The notes below the pieces were generated by a model, which was not told the origin of the DNA, did no database searches, and saw nothing but the letters and a program-made list of their open reading frames with translations. From Vibrio crassostreae (GTDB taxonomy: Bacteria; Pseudomonadota; Gammaproteobacteria; Enterobacterales; Vibrionaceae), in assembly GCF_024347415.1 (NCBI RefSeq), contig NZ_AP025476.1, forward strand, positions 1,488,001-1,552,000: a stretch of 64,000 nucleotides of DNA, written 5' to 3'. This document shows, piece after piece, positions 44,545 to 53,373 of the stretch. The number at the start of each line of letters is the position of its first letter. The first letter of the stretch is position 1. A program made the position numbers and the translations under genes.

Positions 44545-45579
44545 TTGGAGATTATCGCGGAGTATAAGCCGACCGGACATCGGCATCAGTTGGGTACATT
44601 AGATATCGCGCTGCTGTTGAATACGTTAGAGCAACGAGGTCTCGATATTGAAAGGCTACTCAATGATGTGGGTTTGCCGAACATGGATTGGCGAGACCCA
44701 AATGGGAAGCTGACTTACGCGGATAAACTTGCGTTATTTAGCGTGGCGAATCAGAGCTTTCCTCACGATGGCTTAGGGCTTTGGCTGGGGGACCACGCTA
44801 GCTTGAGCCACTTTGGTGTGTTGGGTTATGCGCTATCGACCAGTCAAAATGTCGGGGAGGCCATCAAGTCGGGCTTTAAATATCTGCGCCTGAACGGGCC
44901 TATTTTCTCGGTTAAATTGTTTCTAGATTCCGAGCAAGCAGTGATTCAGATTGAGAACACCTTGGAAGTGGGCGATCTCCTGCCTTTCTGCAGTGAGTAT
45001 TTCTTGAGTTCAATCGTCTCTTTGTTCAAAGAACTGACTGGTCATGAGTTGGATATTCACACTTTGGCTTTGCCTTATGCTCGCCCCAATTACGCCAAGC
45101 TTTATGACGAGCGTTTCCAGTGTCCGGTGATTTTTGAACAAAGCCATTGTGAACTGCGTTTTGATGTCTCGGTTTTGTCACAAACCTTATTGACTCATGA
45201 TGCCGCGACACTGAAGCGCTATCTTACGTCTTGCCAGTCGATAGTCGAGACGCTGGACTCTGAGCATCTGCTGACTAACCAAATCAAAACGATCTTTTAT
45301 CAAACCGCAGGTAGCTTTCCGACTATAGAGCAACTCGCACTAGAGTTTGGTTGCAGTTCTCGCACACTCAGGCGAGAACTGGTCTCTCATAATTCCAGTT
45401 ATCAAGCCTTACTTACTGAAGTCCGAGTCGAATTAGCCAAAGAGCTATTACTCGGTACAAGCATGAGTATTGATGACATCGGTGAAAGGCTTGGTTATAG
45501 CGATCCTGCAAACTTCAGAAGGGCGTTTAAAGGGTGGCTGAGTAAAACGCCCGCGCAGTTTCGGGATGGCTTAAGTTAA
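44545..45579 (+). CDS. AraC-family transcriptional regulator (Arabinose_bd type)
   Basis: The 344-residue regulator has an N-terminal ligand domain of the Arabinose_bd type (GLWLGDHASLSHFGVLGYALSTS) and a C-terminal double helix-turn-helix (residues about 250-340: FGCSSRTLRRELVSHNSSY, then IGERLGYSDPANFRRAFKGW). Relatives include OruR and regulators of lipid or cholesterol breakdown. It starts with TTG at 44545 after AAGGAGAG. It is divergent from the DUF2804 gene, which it may control, and convergent with the toxin operon four bases away. Confidence 0.92.
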   Translation: MEIIAEYKPTGHRHQLGTLDIALLLNTLEQRGLDIERLLNDVGLPNMDWRDPNGKLTYADKLALFSVANQSFPHDGLGLWLGDHASLSHFGVLGYALSTSQNVGEAIKSGFKYLRLNGPIFSVKLFLDSEQAVIQIENTLEVGDLLPFCSEYFLSSIVSLFKELTGHELDIHTLALPYARPNYAKLYDERFQCPVIFEQSHCELRFDVSVLSQTLLTHDAATLKRYLTSCQSIVETLDSEHLLTNQIKTIFYQTAGSFPTIEQLALEFGCSSRTLRRELVSHNSSYQALLTEVRVELAKELLLGTSMSIDDIGERLGYSDPANFRRAFKGWLSKTPAQFRDGLS

Positions 45580-45583
45580 AGCG

Positions 45584-46558
45584 TTACTTACTAAAAAACT
45601 GCTCTCTGAAATCGGTGACTTGCTGCTGATAGTAACTGTCCCAATCTTGCTGAGTCCAAGTGGCATAACTTGAGGTTCGCTGAGAGTCTAAGGTCGCTTT
45701 GAGTTGCTCAAGTTGCTCGTGATAACTCATCACCGTCTGCTGTTGTTGCTCCACTTGTTGTTCACGCGCGGCGATATTATCGGCTTGTTCTGCATCTAGA
45801 TATGTCTCTTGAAGTTCAGCCTTAATAGTCGCCAGCTCGGCAGAACTGTAGTTGTTTGGCAGCAGCGAGACAGCAAGCTCGTATTGTTGAGCCGGAGTTT
45901 CGGCGTTTATCGTTCCCGTTGTACCTTCCCATTCCGAGAGCAAAGCTTGATAGTGTGAGACAAACTCAGTCGCTACGACTTCCTCAAATGTGTTTGTGCT
46001 AAGCGTAAAATCCAAATGCGCAAATTGATCGGCAAATAACTGGTTGGCTAACTCTCCCCAAATCTCTTGTGCAGCCTGCTTAAACAGTTCAACACGTGCT
46101 TCCAAAGAGTCGATGGATTCGAGTGGTATTGTGCTTTCTCTTACTTGCCAATCGGCCGAGAGCTTTGGGTAATTACTTAATAGCTCAAACCATTCCATCG
46201 GTAACTCAGATTTCAACTGTGCGAGTTGTTCAGTGCAATTTCCTGTTTGTTGGCAAAGCGTCCAAAACTCATTGAGTTCATCGAATAGAGCTTTACCTTC
46301 AAGTTCGCTTAAGTTTTTAACATGCGTTTCTCCGCCCGATGATTCTGCTTCGGCTTGTTTGTTCTGCGATGCTGCATTTTCCGAACGGGCGGTTGCAGTT
46401 GGCGTGGAATTGTCGTCAGCAGTTGTCGTAGAAACCCGTTGTTTTGCTTCTGTGTGTTGAGCAGAAGATAGCGGTGTTTCAGTGGATTTTGATGACCAAG
46501 AATAGCCAATAATGCCCGTCGTTAAGACGAGCATTAGGATTAAGATGACTCGATGCAT
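45584..46558 (-). CDS. LifO-like membrane-anchored foldase, partner of the sphingomyelinase
   Basis: The 324-residue protein has one N-terminal membrane segment (residues 4-20), a Ser/Thr/Ala-rich linker (25-75) and then an almost wholly helical periplasmic part rich in Gln and Glu, ending in long coiled-coil-like helices (REQQVEQQQQTVMSYHEQL). This is the layout of lipase-specific foldases (LifO/Lif), which wrap around a secreted lipase to fold it. The classical Lif RxxFDY motif is not clear. It starts 15 bases after the sphingomyelinase gene, so a dedicated folding role is likely but unproven. Confidence 0.6.
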   Translation of the reverse strand: MHRVILILMLVLTTGIIGYSWSSKSTETPLSSAQHTEAKQRVSTTTADDNSTPTATARSENAASQNKQAEAESSGGETHVKNLSELEGKALFDELNEFWTLCQQTGNCTEQLAQLKSELPMEWFELLSNYPKLSADWQVRESTIPLESIDSLEARVELFKQAAQEIWGELANQLFADQFAHLDFTLSTNTFEEVVATEFVSHYQALLSEWEGTTGTINAETPAQQYELAVSLLPNNYSSAELATIKAELQETYLDAEQADNIAAREQQVEQQQQTVMSYHEQLEQLKATLDSQRTSSYATWTQQDWDSYYQQQVTDFREQFFSK

Positions 46559-46573
46559 TATGGGTTCACCGAG

Positions 46574-47908
46574 TTACTTAATGAGGGCGCTAACAGGGAA
46601 GTGGTCTGAAAGGTTGTAGTGCTTCCATAACTCACTGCTTGTTGATCTTGGGACATCCACACGATTGTCGTTATGAGCTTTAGCAGCATACTCTGAACTC
46701 ACCACTACATAATCGAGATACTCAACATTCTCGCCACCCGACATAGGTTCGCCTGCAAAGTTGTTGATGCGAGGGTCAAAAGTAGACGCGGTGTAACCTG
46801 AATATTGTGGCTCTTCAGCTTGCAGGTTAGCGAACATCTCTTGGTAGTCGCCTGGGAACTTCAGCTTGTTCACGTTGAAATCGCCGCTGTAAATCACCGT
46901 TTCTGAGGTTGGTATATTCAGTGATTGAGCAAGTTCACGCATCTGTCTAAATTGACGCTGACGATAGTCACGCGCTGTGTCCGTATCGAATGATGCGGTG
47001 TGAGTGCCAAACACATGGTAAGCCTGACCATTCTTGATGACCTCGGCGTAATTCACGCCCTTATCAGCGAAACAATCTGTGCCTGTACAATCAGGGAACA
47101 CGTATTGCGCTTCGTTGACGATAGGGTAGCGGCTGACAATGATCACGCCGCCGTCATAGATGTTAATCCCGTCTTTATCGAGCATTTTGGTCTGATAAGG
47201 ATACTCTTTTGCAAGTTCACGCAAGAATTCATCTCTGCCGTTAGCAAACACCTCTTGTAGCGCCAACACGTCATAGCCCTTTACGTATTGAGGGATCAGG
47301 TCATAGCGGTCACCAATATGCGAAGCGATGGCAGGCAGCGCCCAGATGTTATAAGTCATGACTTTGAGTGTATTGGCATCTGGCTCTGGTTGCTCATCCA
47401 CTTTTGGTGGAGTGATGGTGTAATAAATATCATCGTAGCGCGCCGTAGAATCGGCTTTAAGTGCTAGCTCTGCATTGACCCCGAATGCATCGGTTGTGCT
47501 GCGATGAATATTACGATCGTCATGCAACGTTAAGTTGACGTCTGCGGCACTCAAGCCATGTTGCAGTGTCGAGTTGTACCAATGTCCCTTCATGGTTTGG
47601 TTGAGCGTGACACTCTCACCCACAGCGTTCGATACCACAGTGTCAAACTCATAGGTCTTCCCAGATTTCACACCAGTCCAGCGATTGAAACTGATCAGCT
47701 TCTTCGTCTCCCAAGGGCCAATCTGTTCAACATGTTGCTGCCACTCATCACCGAATTGAAGCTGGTCGGTACCCGTGTGATTGGTTTGAATCGTCATTAC
47801 TTGGCTAGTGTTATTGGTCAGGTACACATCGGTGTCTGCAATAGCCGAGGTTGAAATGAATGAAGCTGATGCAAGTATTGCACTCAGGCAAGTCCATTGA
47901 GTTTTCAT
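46574..47908 (-). CDS. secreted sphingomyelinase C / hemolysin
   Basis: The 444-residue product has a signal peptide (about residues 1-25, ending TSAIA), an N-terminal beta-rich domain (about 26-175) and an endonuclease/exonuclease/phosphatase-fold catalytic domain. That domain carries VMTYNIWALP, LALQEVFANGRDEF, IYSGDFNVNK and the final LSDHFPVSA (catalytic Asp-His). Neutral sphingomyelinases split sphingomyelin to ceramide and phosphocholine and are hemolytic. ATG 47908 follows AAGGATAACG; an upstream ATG would spoil the signal peptide. It forms an operon with the LifO-like gene. Confidence 0.92.
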   Translation of the reverse strand: MKTQWTCLSAILASASFISTSAIADTDVYLTNNTSQVMTIQTNHTGTDQLQFGDEWQQHVEQIGPWETKKLISFNRWTGVKSGKTYEFDTVVSNAVGESVTLNQTMKGHWYNSTLQHGLSAADVNLTLHDDRNIHRSTTDAFGVNAELALKADSTARYDDIYYTITPPKVDEQPEPDANTLKVMTYNIWALPAIASHIGDRYDLIPQYVKGYDVLALQEVFANGRDEFLRELAKEYPYQTKMLDKDGINIYDGGVIIVSRYPIVNEAQYVFPDCTGTDCFADKGVNYAEVIKNGQAYHVFGTHTASFDTDTARDYRQRQFRQMRELAQSLNIPTSETVIYSGDFNVNKLKFPGDYQEMFANLQAEEPQYSGYTASTFDPRINNFAGEPMSGGENVEYLDYVVVSSEYAAKAHNDNRVDVPRSTSSELWKHYNLSDHFPVSALIK

Positions 47909-48309
47909 TTTCACGTTATCCTTACTGATTGGTTTAAAGAATAACGTAGTAAAGAGTTGTGACATTGGAGTTATAGCTCTATGGGAATTATCCAAATATT
48001 AGATATATGCCATGGTTTTATAAATTAGATTACTCATTGAAAATTAACATATTGCTTTGCCTGAATGATAAGTGATACGCGCGCACGCTAAAAAATAGAG
48101 GAACGATTTGGGTTTGAGGGTAAGTCACTATTGGTTGTTTTCGTGGAAATCATAGGTCGGTAAATAACCAGAAATGGATGCTGTGAATCACGATAAGGGA
48201 AAACGCTAACCGCCTTGCTCTATCAGCATAAATTTTGCCATTGTTCAGTAAACAGATTCCTCAAAAACAGGTATGATAGTGTCGTTTTTAATCCTGAACT
48301 GGGAAAGTC
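47909..48309. other. divergent promoter region
   Basis: This 401-base gap lies between the sphingomyelinase operon and the DUF2058 gene. It is AT-rich near 47990-48060, on the toxin side. No structured RNA, repeat or small gene is seen. Confidence 0.5.
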
Positions 48310-48831
48310 ATGGCAAAGTTAACACTCCAAGAGCAAATGCTTAAAGCTGGCTTGGTAAATGAGAAAAAATTAAAGAAGGCGAAGAAAGGCTCTAAAAAGT
48401 CTCGCGTTCAGTCTCGTGAAGCAAAAGCGGCAGCTGAAGAAACTAAACTGGCGCAGCAAGCGAAAGACAAAGAGCTAAACCAACAGCTCAAAGAACAGCA
48501 ATTGAGCAAAGAAATTAAAGCTCAAGTGAAGCAACTGATTGAGATGAACAAGCTCGAACAGAAGAACGGTGAGATCAAATACAACTTCACCGACGGTACG
48601 CTAGTTAAATACCTTTACGTAGAAGAGCTGACTCAAAAGCAACTAAGTAAAGGTATCTTAAGTATTGCGCGTCAGGGCGAAAGCTATGTGGTTATTCCAA
48701 CAGCAGTAGCGAACAAGATTGCTATGCGCGACGAAGAATCTATCGTTGATACGCAGGCAGGTAGCACAGATGAAATCGACGAAGATGACCCGTACAAAGA
48801 CTTCGTGATCCCAGATGATCTAATGTGGTAA
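48310..48831 (+). CDS. DUF2058 protein (YaiL-like nucleoprotein/polynucleotide-associated)
   Basis: This 173-residue protein opens MAKLTLQEQMLKAGLV, the DUF2058 signature, followed by a strongly basic Lys/Ser-rich coil (residues 20-70) and a compact C-terminal domain (about 85-150) closing in an acidic tail (EIDEDDPYKDFVIPDDLMW). E. coli YaiL belongs to this family, annotated as nucleoprotein-associated. The molecular role is not known. It is a housekeeping-type gene inside the accessory-looking block, closed by a strong terminator. Confidence 0.9.
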   Translation: MAKLTLQEQMLKAGLVNEKKLKKAKKGSKKSRVQSREAKAAAEETKLAQQAKDKELNQQLKEQQLSKEIKAQVKQLIEMNKLEQKNGEIKYNFTDGTLVKYLYVEELTQKQLSKGILSIARQGESYVVIPTAVANKIAMRDEESIVDTQAGSTDEIDEDDPYKDFVIPDDLMW

Positions 48832-48884
48832 TGGTTAACTAATTACTTCTGGATCCGCTGTACTTTATGGCGTAGAAAGATCAT

Positions 48885-48923
48885 AAAAGGCCCTGATGGT
48901 ACTACCATCAGGGCCTTTTAATT
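48885..48923 (+). terminator. strong bidirectional terminator
   Basis: A perfect 16-base-pair stem (48885-48900 with 48904-48919, core GGCCCTGATGGT / ACCATCAGGGCC) has A/T-tracts on both sides, 53 bases past the DUF2058 gene. Confidence 0.9.
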
Positions 48924-48993
48924 TTAGCCGACATGTCAGTGTGCTTACGCTCTTTAATTGAGATGTGCTTTAAACTTTCTCACGTATTAAGCG

Positions 48994-49176
48994 TTAATCA
49001 GCAATAATCTCGGCAATATCTAACGCTGAATCTTGTGGGTAGTCTTTGAGCTGATGATATTCAATATGAGATTGCTCATACCCGTCAAAATAGCAGTCAC
49101 CGATTTCGTTACGTGGACAAATGTGTACATCATCTCGTGAGATGAGCTCTGTTGAGCAACATGGACAGTATTTCAT
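48994..49176 (-). CDS. small zinc-ribbon-like protein
   Basis: The 60-residue protein opens MKYCPCCSTELISRDDVHICP, with Cys residues spaced as in a small zinc ribbon (C-x-C-C, then C), and ends with an acidic helix. An excellent AGGAGGAG ribosome-binding site precedes the ATG. No function is known. It is probably a monocistronic gene; the nearest neighbour upstream is the aerolysin gene on the opposite orientation of reading order. Confidence 0.72.
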   Translation of the reverse strand: MKYCPCCSTELISRDDVHICPRNEIGDCYFDGYEQSHIEYHQLKDYPQDSALDIAEIIAD

Positions 49177-49341
49177 AGCTCCTCCTGTTAGGGGTCTCTG
49201 TCTTTAGCCGGCTTCATTAACTCAAACTTTTGTGTCGTTGTGATTGCACTTTTAAGTCAGCGTTGACCAATTCAAAAACGTGATGATTAGACGCGTGCTA
49301 GCAATTATTGAGTCAGACAAGGAACTTAAAGCTTGACCCAA

Positions 49342-50814
49342 CTAGTGTTGAACAGGATTAATCATCAGCTGAGCCTCTTGGTACCCAAGTTGTGCTAAAG
49401 CTTCTGGGTCGAAGTCAGTCACGACCTCAATCTCACCTGCGTGGTAGGTTGTGTGGTCACCAAGCGTTGCTATAACATCAAATGAGTCCACAGGGTGCTG
49501 TTCTCCAATATCGATCATGCCTGAATATTGAGACTCAGCGCTAAACTGGCCCGTTATGTGAGTGTAGAAGGGACGAACACTTGCTCCCGCGGCATATTGC
49601 ATGCTGCTTAAGCCATTCGCGTTAATCGCCCAACTCCAATCCCACCATTTCATCTCACCAGGAATATAACGGTGATCCCATTGATAGCGAATGTTCGCTT
49701 GTTCTTCGCTGTTAGCACCCATGGTGAAGGTGTGTGAGATTGTTGGACGGTTTGTTGGGTGCGAACTTAGTGCATTGCCGCTATAGCGTAAGAAGCCGGT
49801 GAAGTTGACGTCGTAACTCATGTTCGCTTTGATGCGGTACGGATAAGAGATACTTGAGCGATAAAACTCGACTCTAAAAGGTAATACAGAATTAGCTGGC
49901 ACTGTGATGATGGCTTGTCGCTCTGTTGGTTCAGAGCGAGAACCATTGTTGGTGTCAGAGAAACGTTGGTCTTGTTCAAGCACTACGGTTACATCTGTTT
50001 TCCCAACCTGAGGCCAAGTAAAGTTCTCGTTGATCACTACTGATTCTGAGAGGTCAAAGCTGTTGGTTTTACGCCACTGGGTAGATTGCTCAAAATGAAG
50101 GTCAACGATGATCTGCTTTGGTTCATCGTCGTCATTAATCGCGTAAGCCGACACTGTATTAATCAGCGCTTGTTCTGGTTCGCTAACCTCACCATGAGAA
50201 AATGCCGTGCTATCAAGTGTGTAAGAGAAGTTATCGACCGTGATTGTTGTCTTTTCGTCACAGCGTTCACCAGAGCATGAACCATCGCTGTTACCCTTTA
50301 TCTCCCAACCATCGTTAAGCTGTTTGATCCCCATATCTTGGCCGACGTAGCGTCCATTGTCGCCGCCAACCCAAGCGTAACCAAGGTTGTGTGCTAAGTA
50401 ACTTAATGGGCGAATAAAGCTCGCATTATCGCTGACTAAGGCTCGTTGAACCTCAACGTTGTTGTGCTCTTCAATGGCTTGTTCCTGATAGTAAGGCAAA
50501 CCTGCGTCTGGGCGGTTGGGATAACACCATGTGTCGTCACTGTCTTGGTCTCGTTTAATGAGGCCGTGATAGCCTGAGCCCATGATTACCCAATCATCTT
50601 GAAGGCCTGCTATATCCCACACGTTCATGCGAGAGATAAGCGCTGTTTTGTGTTCTTGTGCTTCGGTATGAGTTAGTGGGCGATAGTCGGAGCGACACAC
50701 ATCTTCCCCAAGTTTGTCCAAGACAATTTGGTCTGAGTATATTTTTGAATGAGCCGTCAAAGGTATTAACGATAGGGCAGTGCTAAATAGAATGGTTTTA
50801 CTGACGTTGAGCAT
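49342..50814 (-). CDS. aerolysin-family pore-forming toxin
   Basis: This 490-residue protoxin aligns through most of its length with Aeromonas aerolysin. It has a signal peptide (1-23), lobe 1 with VCRSDYRPLTHTEAQ, WVIMGSGYHG and SYLAHNLGYAWVGG, the CSGERC disulfide, the pre-stem loop around TWPQVGKTDVTVV, and RYQWDHRYIPGEMKWWDWSW. Aerolysins bind GPI-anchored proteins and form heptameric beta-barrel pores after proteolytic removal of a C-terminal peptide. The activation loop (between DIGEQHP and GEIEV) contains no Lys or Arg, unlike the basic KVRRAR of aerolysin. AGGAATTAATTC precedes the ATG. Confidence 0.95.
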   Translation of the reverse strand: MLNVSKTILFSTALSLIPLTAHSKIYSDQIVLDKLGEDVCRSDYRPLTHTEAQEHKTALISRMNVWDIAGLQDDWVIMGSGYHGLIKRDQDSDDTWCYPNRPDAGLPYYQEQAIEEHNNVEVQRALVSDNASFIRPLSYLAHNLGYAWVGGDNGRYVGQDMGIKQLNDGWEIKGNSDGSCSGERCDEKTTITVDNFSYTLDSTAFSHGEVSEPEQALINTVSAYAINDDDEPKQIIVDLHFEQSTQWRKTNSFDLSESVVINENFTWPQVGKTDVTVVLEQDQRFSDTNNGSRSEPTERQAIITVPANSVLPFRVEFYRSSISYPYRIKANMSYDVNFTGFLRYSGNALSSHPTNRPTISHTFTMGANSEEQANIRYQWDHRYIPGEMKWWDWSWAINANGLSSMQYAAGASVRPFYTHITGQFSAESQYSGMIDIGEQHPVDSFDVIATLGDHTTYHAGEIEVVTDFDPEALAQLGYQEAQLMINPVQH

Positions 50815-51297
50815 GAATTAATTCCTAGGTGCCATTATTTGGCTATTGTTTTTAGATGCGATTTATATGTGTTTTTATGAGTGTTTTTTACAGCCGAGGG
50901 ACTCTAGCGGGGTGTACTCTGTCATATAAAACAAAGCCAAAAGTACTGAAATGAATTGAAAATAAATACTTATAGATATCAGAGGGTTGTACTGATCAAC
51001 TTGTCGTTTGATAAAGACTTATCTTGATTGATTTCAAATACTTTCAGCCATCCAATTAATGGGCGGTTAATTGTTGAACGTTTGTGTTTCTGTAACTTTG
51101 TTATTTAGGAAATGGATTTGGAAAAATAAGTCAGCAAGATTGATTAGAAAGAATTATTGCTTACGGATTGGGGAGTGGAGACGTAAGCCTAAATAAGAAA
51201 GAATATTGTGATAGGTAGGATCAAAAAAGCAGCAAACAACCTTTCGATTATTGCTGCTTTTTGTGTGTATCGAGCGAATTAACTTAATTGGACGCGA
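50815..51297. other. AT-rich upstream region of the aerolysin gene
   Basis: This 483-base gap contains the aerolysin promoter and no gene. AAAAGCAGCAA (51225-51235) pairs with TTGCTGCTTTT (51251-51261), with a T-run on the minus strand; this is the terminator of the ElyC-type gene ending at 51298. Confidence 0.6.
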
Positions 51298-52059
51298 TTA
51301 AGCATCCCCAGGCTTTTCCCGTTTGCTGTTCCAACCTATAAGGTTGTAGATGTTGTAACGAGCAAACCCGATTTGTTCGTGCAGAGCAAAGTCTGTTACC
51401 GCAAAGTTATACCACAGTGGCAGCCATGAAATTTGAGCCGCCATGTAATCGGCTCTTACTGGAATCACGTTCAATCCAAAGTGGTTGAAGTAAAGTTCAC
51501 TACGGCGAATGTGTAGGCCAGATGAAACCAGCACAATGTTGTCGAATTGGTGATGTTTCATCAGGTCGCTGGTCAGTTGCGCATTTTTCCAAGTGTTCAC
51601 GCTGTTCGGCTCTTGGATAAGGTCTCCCATTGGAACGCCAAGCCTAAGCAGTTGTTGCTCGTAAATTTCAGCCTCTGTGACACCATTGTTCTGAGCGTCA
51701 CCACCACTGATGATCACTTTGCATGCAGTTTGCGTTTTTGCACAGTCTTTATATTGGCTTGCCGTTTCACTGATTCGGCCATAAGAGAAAAAAGCGGGTT
51801 CGAACTCTTGTGTACTTTTAATTAGCTGCGTTCCTGCACCCAAAAGAACAATTGCATTATTATCCGACCACTGGATCTCAGGCTTACTTTCGTAATTCGC
51901 TTGCAGGTCGTCTAATAAATAGCTAGGGATAAAACCTGAACCAATCAACACAAATGACGATATAAGAACAAGAGACAAAAAGGTGGAAGTTGCTCGCCAT
52001 TGAAGTAAGCGTGTTATCAAAACGAAGAGTAGAAGAAGTAAAAGTATAATAAAGCTCAT
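51298..52059 (-). CDS. ElyC/SanA/YdcF-family membrane protein (DUF218)
   Basis: The 253-residue protein has two N-terminal membrane segments (residues 3-20 and 27-46) and a DUF218 domain: NNAIVLLGAGTQ, KVIISGGDAQNNGVTEAE, EPNSVNTWKNAQLTSDLM and IVLVSSGLHIRRSELYF. E. coli ElyC and SanA belong here and affect envelope integrity, possibly through undecaprenyl-phosphate or peptidoglycan metabolism. The reaction is unknown. It is a single-gene unit with its own terminator. Confidence 0.88.
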   Translation of the reverse strand: MSFIILLLLLLFVLITRLLQWRATSTFLSLVLISSFVLIGSGFIPSYLLDDLQANYESKPEIQWSDNNAIVLLGAGTQLIKSTQEFEPAFFSYGRISETASQYKDCAKTQTACKVIISGGDAQNNGVTEAEIYEQQLLRLGVPMGDLIQEPNSVNTWKNAQLTSDLMKHHQFDNIVLVSSGLHIRRSELYFNHFGLNVIPVRADYMAAQISWLPLWYNFAVTDFALHEQIGFARYNIYNLIGWNSKREKPGDA

Positions 52060-52346
52060 GGTGATCCCGTTACCGAACTGGTGTCAATTTGATGCAGCAT
52101 ATTGAGGTGTTGCATCATATATCAATCATGATGATGCTTCATAGTTAACTCATTGTATTATTGAACAAATGCACGATTTATTGCGATTAAATACGATCAC
52201 TAATCGGAGCACGAGTAAAAGCGCTTTATTATTGTCCAATAACCCCTATTAAAATATAGGTATATAAACTGAGGGGATTATTTTAACCCTATTTCGTGTT
52301 ATTTAATTTAGTTACTTTCGCTTGCCTTAAATCACTAACTCATCAT

Positions 52347-53231
52347 TTATCGACTCAAATTTTCAAAGTAATTCTGAACAAACTTAATAAACACTTGATG
52401 CTTTTTAGCAGGGTAGATGACTTGTGGATAGAACAGATAAATACTGTTCCCTTGTTGTAAGCACTCGTCAGGTAATACTCGCTCTAACTCGCCACGTTCA
52501 ACTTCTTTGTCAACGTAATAACTTGCGATACGAATAATACCGCTTCCTACCATGGCTTGTTGCTTGAGTAAGTGATTGTCATTGCTTGAGAGCCAGCCTG
52601 ACACATCGATATTCGCCGATTTTAAAGGCCACTCGGTTTGATGCAGTGTCGCTAAACATTGATGGTTGCTTAAATCACTCACGCTGGTGGGGCGACCAAA
52701 TTGATTAAGATAGCTGGGAGTTGCAACCAAATCGTGTTGGTAGGTAATCAATCGTTTCGCGATCATGTTGTCTGGCGGGGTATTAGTGGCACGAAAGGCG
52801 ATATCGATATCATCTTGGTTGAGATTAAAGTTGGTGTAACTACTATTAATCTCAAAGCGAACCTCAGGGTATTGCTGTCTAAACTGCTGGCAGATATCGA
52901 ACAAGAACACCTCTGTAAACATCTTGGGTGCCGTAAGGCGTAAAGTGCCTTTTACGATGTCGTGCTGCTCCGAAACACTGCGCTCAAGCTGCAATACTTG
53001 CGAGCGAATGGTTAAGCCTTGCTGTAGGGCACGTTCGCCTTCTTGGGTTAGTCGAACACTGCGCGTGGTTCTTACAAGAAGAGGGCACTGCAAGTCGCTT
53101 TCTAGTCGTTTGATTTGCTCTGAAAGGTAGCTCTTGGATATACCAAGCTTTTCCGCTGCCTTGGTAAAGTTAAGTTGTTGAGCAAGTTCTACAAATAGGA
53201 TCAATCGTTCTATTCTTTTGTGCTCGTTCAT
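52347..53231 (-). CDS. LysR-family transcriptional regulator
   Basis: The 294-residue protein has a winged helix-turn-helix (residues 5-65, LNFTKAAEKLGISKSYLSEQIKRLE) and a substrate-binding domain. The inducer is not identifiable. It is divergent from the aldo/keto reductase gene, with repeats suited to LysR binding in the 142-base gap, and so probably regulates that operon and itself. Confidence 0.92.
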   Translation of the reverse strand: MNEHKRIERLILFVELAQQLNFTKAAEKLGISKSYLSEQIKRLESDLQCPLLVRTTRSVRLTQEGERALQQGLTIRSQVLQLERSVSEQHDIVKGTLRLTAPKMFTEVFLFDICQQFRQQYPEVRFEINSSYTNFNLNQDDIDIAFRATNTPPDNMIAKRLITYQHDLVATPSYLNQFGRPTSVSDLSNHQCLATLHQTEWPLKSANIDVSGWLSSNDNHLLKQQAMVGSGIIRIASYYVDKEVERGELERVLPDECLQQGNSIYLFYPQVIYPAKKHQVFIKFVQNYFENLSR

Positions 53232-53259
53232 TCGCGTATTCCTTCAAAGCTGCCTATTT

Positions 53260-53326
53260 ATATTGTTCGCTATACCAAACAATCATTTCGTAACTAGCAT
53301 ATTCTGTTTTTTTAAAAGAACAATAT
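53260..53326. promoter_or_regulatory. candidate LysR operator region
   Basis: ATTGTT (53262-53267) and AACAAT (53278-53283) form an interrupted dyad. ATATTGTTC (53260-53268) is also the inverted copy of GAACAATAT (53318-53326). The arrangement of two related sites between divergent genes fits a LysR recognition and activation site. Confidence 0.5.
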
Positions 53327-53373
53327 GATAGAGGCATATTTATTGGCATCAAACCTTCTAAGCGAGAGCAGGT

